In this document: one piece after another, positions 62,412-64,000 of the stretch
Position numbering within the stretch: the stretch's first letter is position 1
Layout: each line of letters opens with the position of its first letter
Assembly: GCF_025024155.1 (NCBI RefSeq)
Contig: NW_026251724.1
Span: forward strand, 310,001-374,000
Length of the DNA: 64,000 nt
DNA from: Gamsiella multidivaricata
Taxonomy: Eukaryota; Mortierellomycota; Mortierellomycetes; Mortierellales; Mortierellaceae
Direction: 5' to 3'
Program-made: the position numbers and the translations under genes
The notes under the pieces: generated by a model
What the model was told of the DNA's origin: nothing
Seen by the model: the letters and a program-made list of their open reading frames with translations, nothing else
The model's database searches: none

Positions 62412-62751
62412 GCTGTAGTTGATTCCAAGAGGTACGCTTCTCTACAAGTTCATTGCTCCGCCCAGCGATCCTTGATATTGGATTAAATGCACGTGATGAT
62501 CATCGTCATCGAATATGGGTTGATCGCCCACCGAATGAACGCGTTTTTGGGTCCACCAAGTCGAACGCGCAAGCGCCGTGAAAGTGCATCACCGTCTGTT
62601 TGTCCCTTTTTTCTTTACCCATTCATTCTCAAACCACTCTGACCGGCACACAGCAACAACAAGCGAACGATATCCAAAGCACCACGCAACTTGGAGCGAA
62701 CTAAGACTACAACAACTCACCCTACGACTACCAGTACCAAAGTTACGAACC
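62412..62751. promoter_or_regulatory. Divergent promoter between ARP5 and RPN5
   Basis: The 340 bases separate two start codons. A CACGTG-type E-box lies at about 62491. I looked for the yeast proteasome element GGTGGCAAA and did not see it. Confidence 0.5.
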
Positions 62752-64000
62752 ATGGATGAACCAATCCAAAAAATGGAAAAGGACTGCTCGGACATCGTTG
62801 ATGCCCAGTTCCCAGAGATCGATGCTGATGCCAAGGTATGACAGCCTACGTCAAGTTCTCTGTGGCGAATTACTTGCCCTGTGCGCAAATGTTCTATTTG
62901 ATGGAGCGAAGGGGTCGTATTTGTACTCAGTACTGATTTTACTCGACTTTGTTCCTCTTTGGATAATCAACTTTTCGACACGAATGCAATTGTAGAGCGG
63001 CAACCTTACCAAGGCATTGGAGCAGCTTTTGTCCCTTGAGAAGCAGACACGTTCCGTAAGTCATGGGTTGCGGATTTATCGAGCTTCTTGGTCATTATCT
63101 GTAATTTGTATCGACGACAGGCATGGCATGGTTGAGACGAAAAACCACTGACAAAGTCTAAAAATCTGTGCCTCAATTTAGTCTGCAGATCTCGCCTCGA
63201 GCACACGCGTGTTGAAGCGTTTCATCCAGCTCACCTTCGAGGCAAATGATTGGAAGTTGATGCAGGAATATATTGTGCTTCTCTCCAAGAAGCATGGTCA
63301 GTTGAAGCAGGCCATCACAAAGATGATCCAGGAATCCATGGATTGCCTTGACAAGACTCCCGACATGAAGACGAAGCTGGAGCTCATCGATACCCTGCGA
63401 ACTGTGACAGACGGAAAGGTAACAGCAGAGATATCAAACCTTTGTTACGCTTGCTTCCTTGAGTGGAAGCTCAGTTTTAAAATGTATCTTTGTACCATTT
63501 CTCATTGCTTGCTTGCTTTATACTGGATAACAGGTCTATCTCGAGGTCGAGCGTGCCCGCGTAACCCGCATTCTGGCCAAGATCAAGGAGGATGAAGGCA
63601 ATGTGACTGACGCTGCCGATATCATGCAGGACCTTCAAGTACGGCGAGATCGTGTTGGACTGAGATAGCATTGCGTGCCTATACTCTAGATCTGTCGGCT
63701 TTTTCTAAGGAGACATTTTCATTGCATATCCTCACTAATCAGAGCATACTATCGTTAACATGTTGAATATTAGGTCGAGACATTTGGATCGATGGAAAGA
63801 CGCGAGAAGACGGACTTTATTTTGGAGCAGATGCGCCTGTGCCTGTTGAAGAGGGACTATATTCGAGCCAACATCATCAGCAAAAAGATCAACATTCGAT
63901 ACTTTAAGGAGACCGATGTCCAGGTATGGTAACCAATGGCTGCACACGACACGCATGCTCATTTCCTGCGGAATTGATGCTTTTACGCCGATTTGCTAAC
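62752..64000 (+). CDS. RPN5: 26S proteasome lid subunit RPN5 (PSMD12), 3'-partial
   Basis: Five exons lie in the window: 62752-62835, 62996-63055, 63182-63418, 63534-63638, 63774-63923, followed by a GTATGG donor at 63924; 212 residues so far. RPN5 is a PCI-domain scaffold subunit of the proteasome lid. Visible family segments: [17 protein letters not shown] at the start, [78 protein letters not shown] and [17 protein letters not shown]. All introns are phase 0. The C-terminal PCI domain is beyond the window edge. Confidence 0.93.

Overview
This window is nuclear DNA from a filamentous fungus, most likely an early-diverging Mucoromycota lineage; Mortierellaceae (Mortierella, Linnemannia, Podila) is my best guess. 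The reasons are short introns of about 80-150 bp in almost every gene, GPI-anchored CotH-family surface proteins in a tandem group, a TnpB-like zinc-ribbon gene remnant of a kind I associate with Mortierella genomes, and retention of genes such as an N-terminal SAM kinesin-13. Exons were reconstructed by eye from reading frame, GT/GC-AG borders and family conservation; each model given is frame-consistent from start to stop, but none is backed by RNA data.

Layout. 1-912: 3' half of END3 (endocytosis). 913-7115: long gene-poor stretch leading into a Zn2Cys6 transcription factor (ends 8786). 9636-14348: convergent ATE1 (arginyltransferase) and VPS26 (retromer). 14349-16736: non-coding, with a 10-bp minisatellite. 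16737-17348: unknown Ser/Pro-rich protein. 18549-20332: convergent MAPEG enzyme and PIG-P. 20555-21751: GA microsatellite and a broken XPG/zinc-ribbon-type gene remnant. 22010-23456: SelH-like protein with AT-hooks. 23791-28880: kinesin-13 and SPC1, divergent. 29178-32024: NOP9. 32025-34286: repeat island with diverged repeats, a tRNA-derived SINE-like element, a tRNA-Lys(CTT) and a 396-bp TIR element with TA flanks. 34751-39058: membrane-anchored alpha/beta hydrolase and NAGS, convergent. 39670-45952: RUD3 golgin and CAF-1 p60 (CAC2). 46223-46538: small two-helix membrane protein. 47273-57733: three CotH paralogues on the minus strand with ribose-5-phosphate isomerase (RKI1) between the first two. 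58977-62411: ARP5 (INO80). 62752 to the end: 5' part of RPN5 (proteasome lid).

Most of the genes are single-copy housekeeping genes in compact alternating convergent and divergent pairs, with 3' ends often under 300 bp apart and promoters of 340-610 bp. The accessory content is the CotH cluster, the repeat island and the gene remnant. Five of about 84 inferred introns use GC donors, a notably high share. No CRISPR, prokaryotic operon or intact transposon is present.
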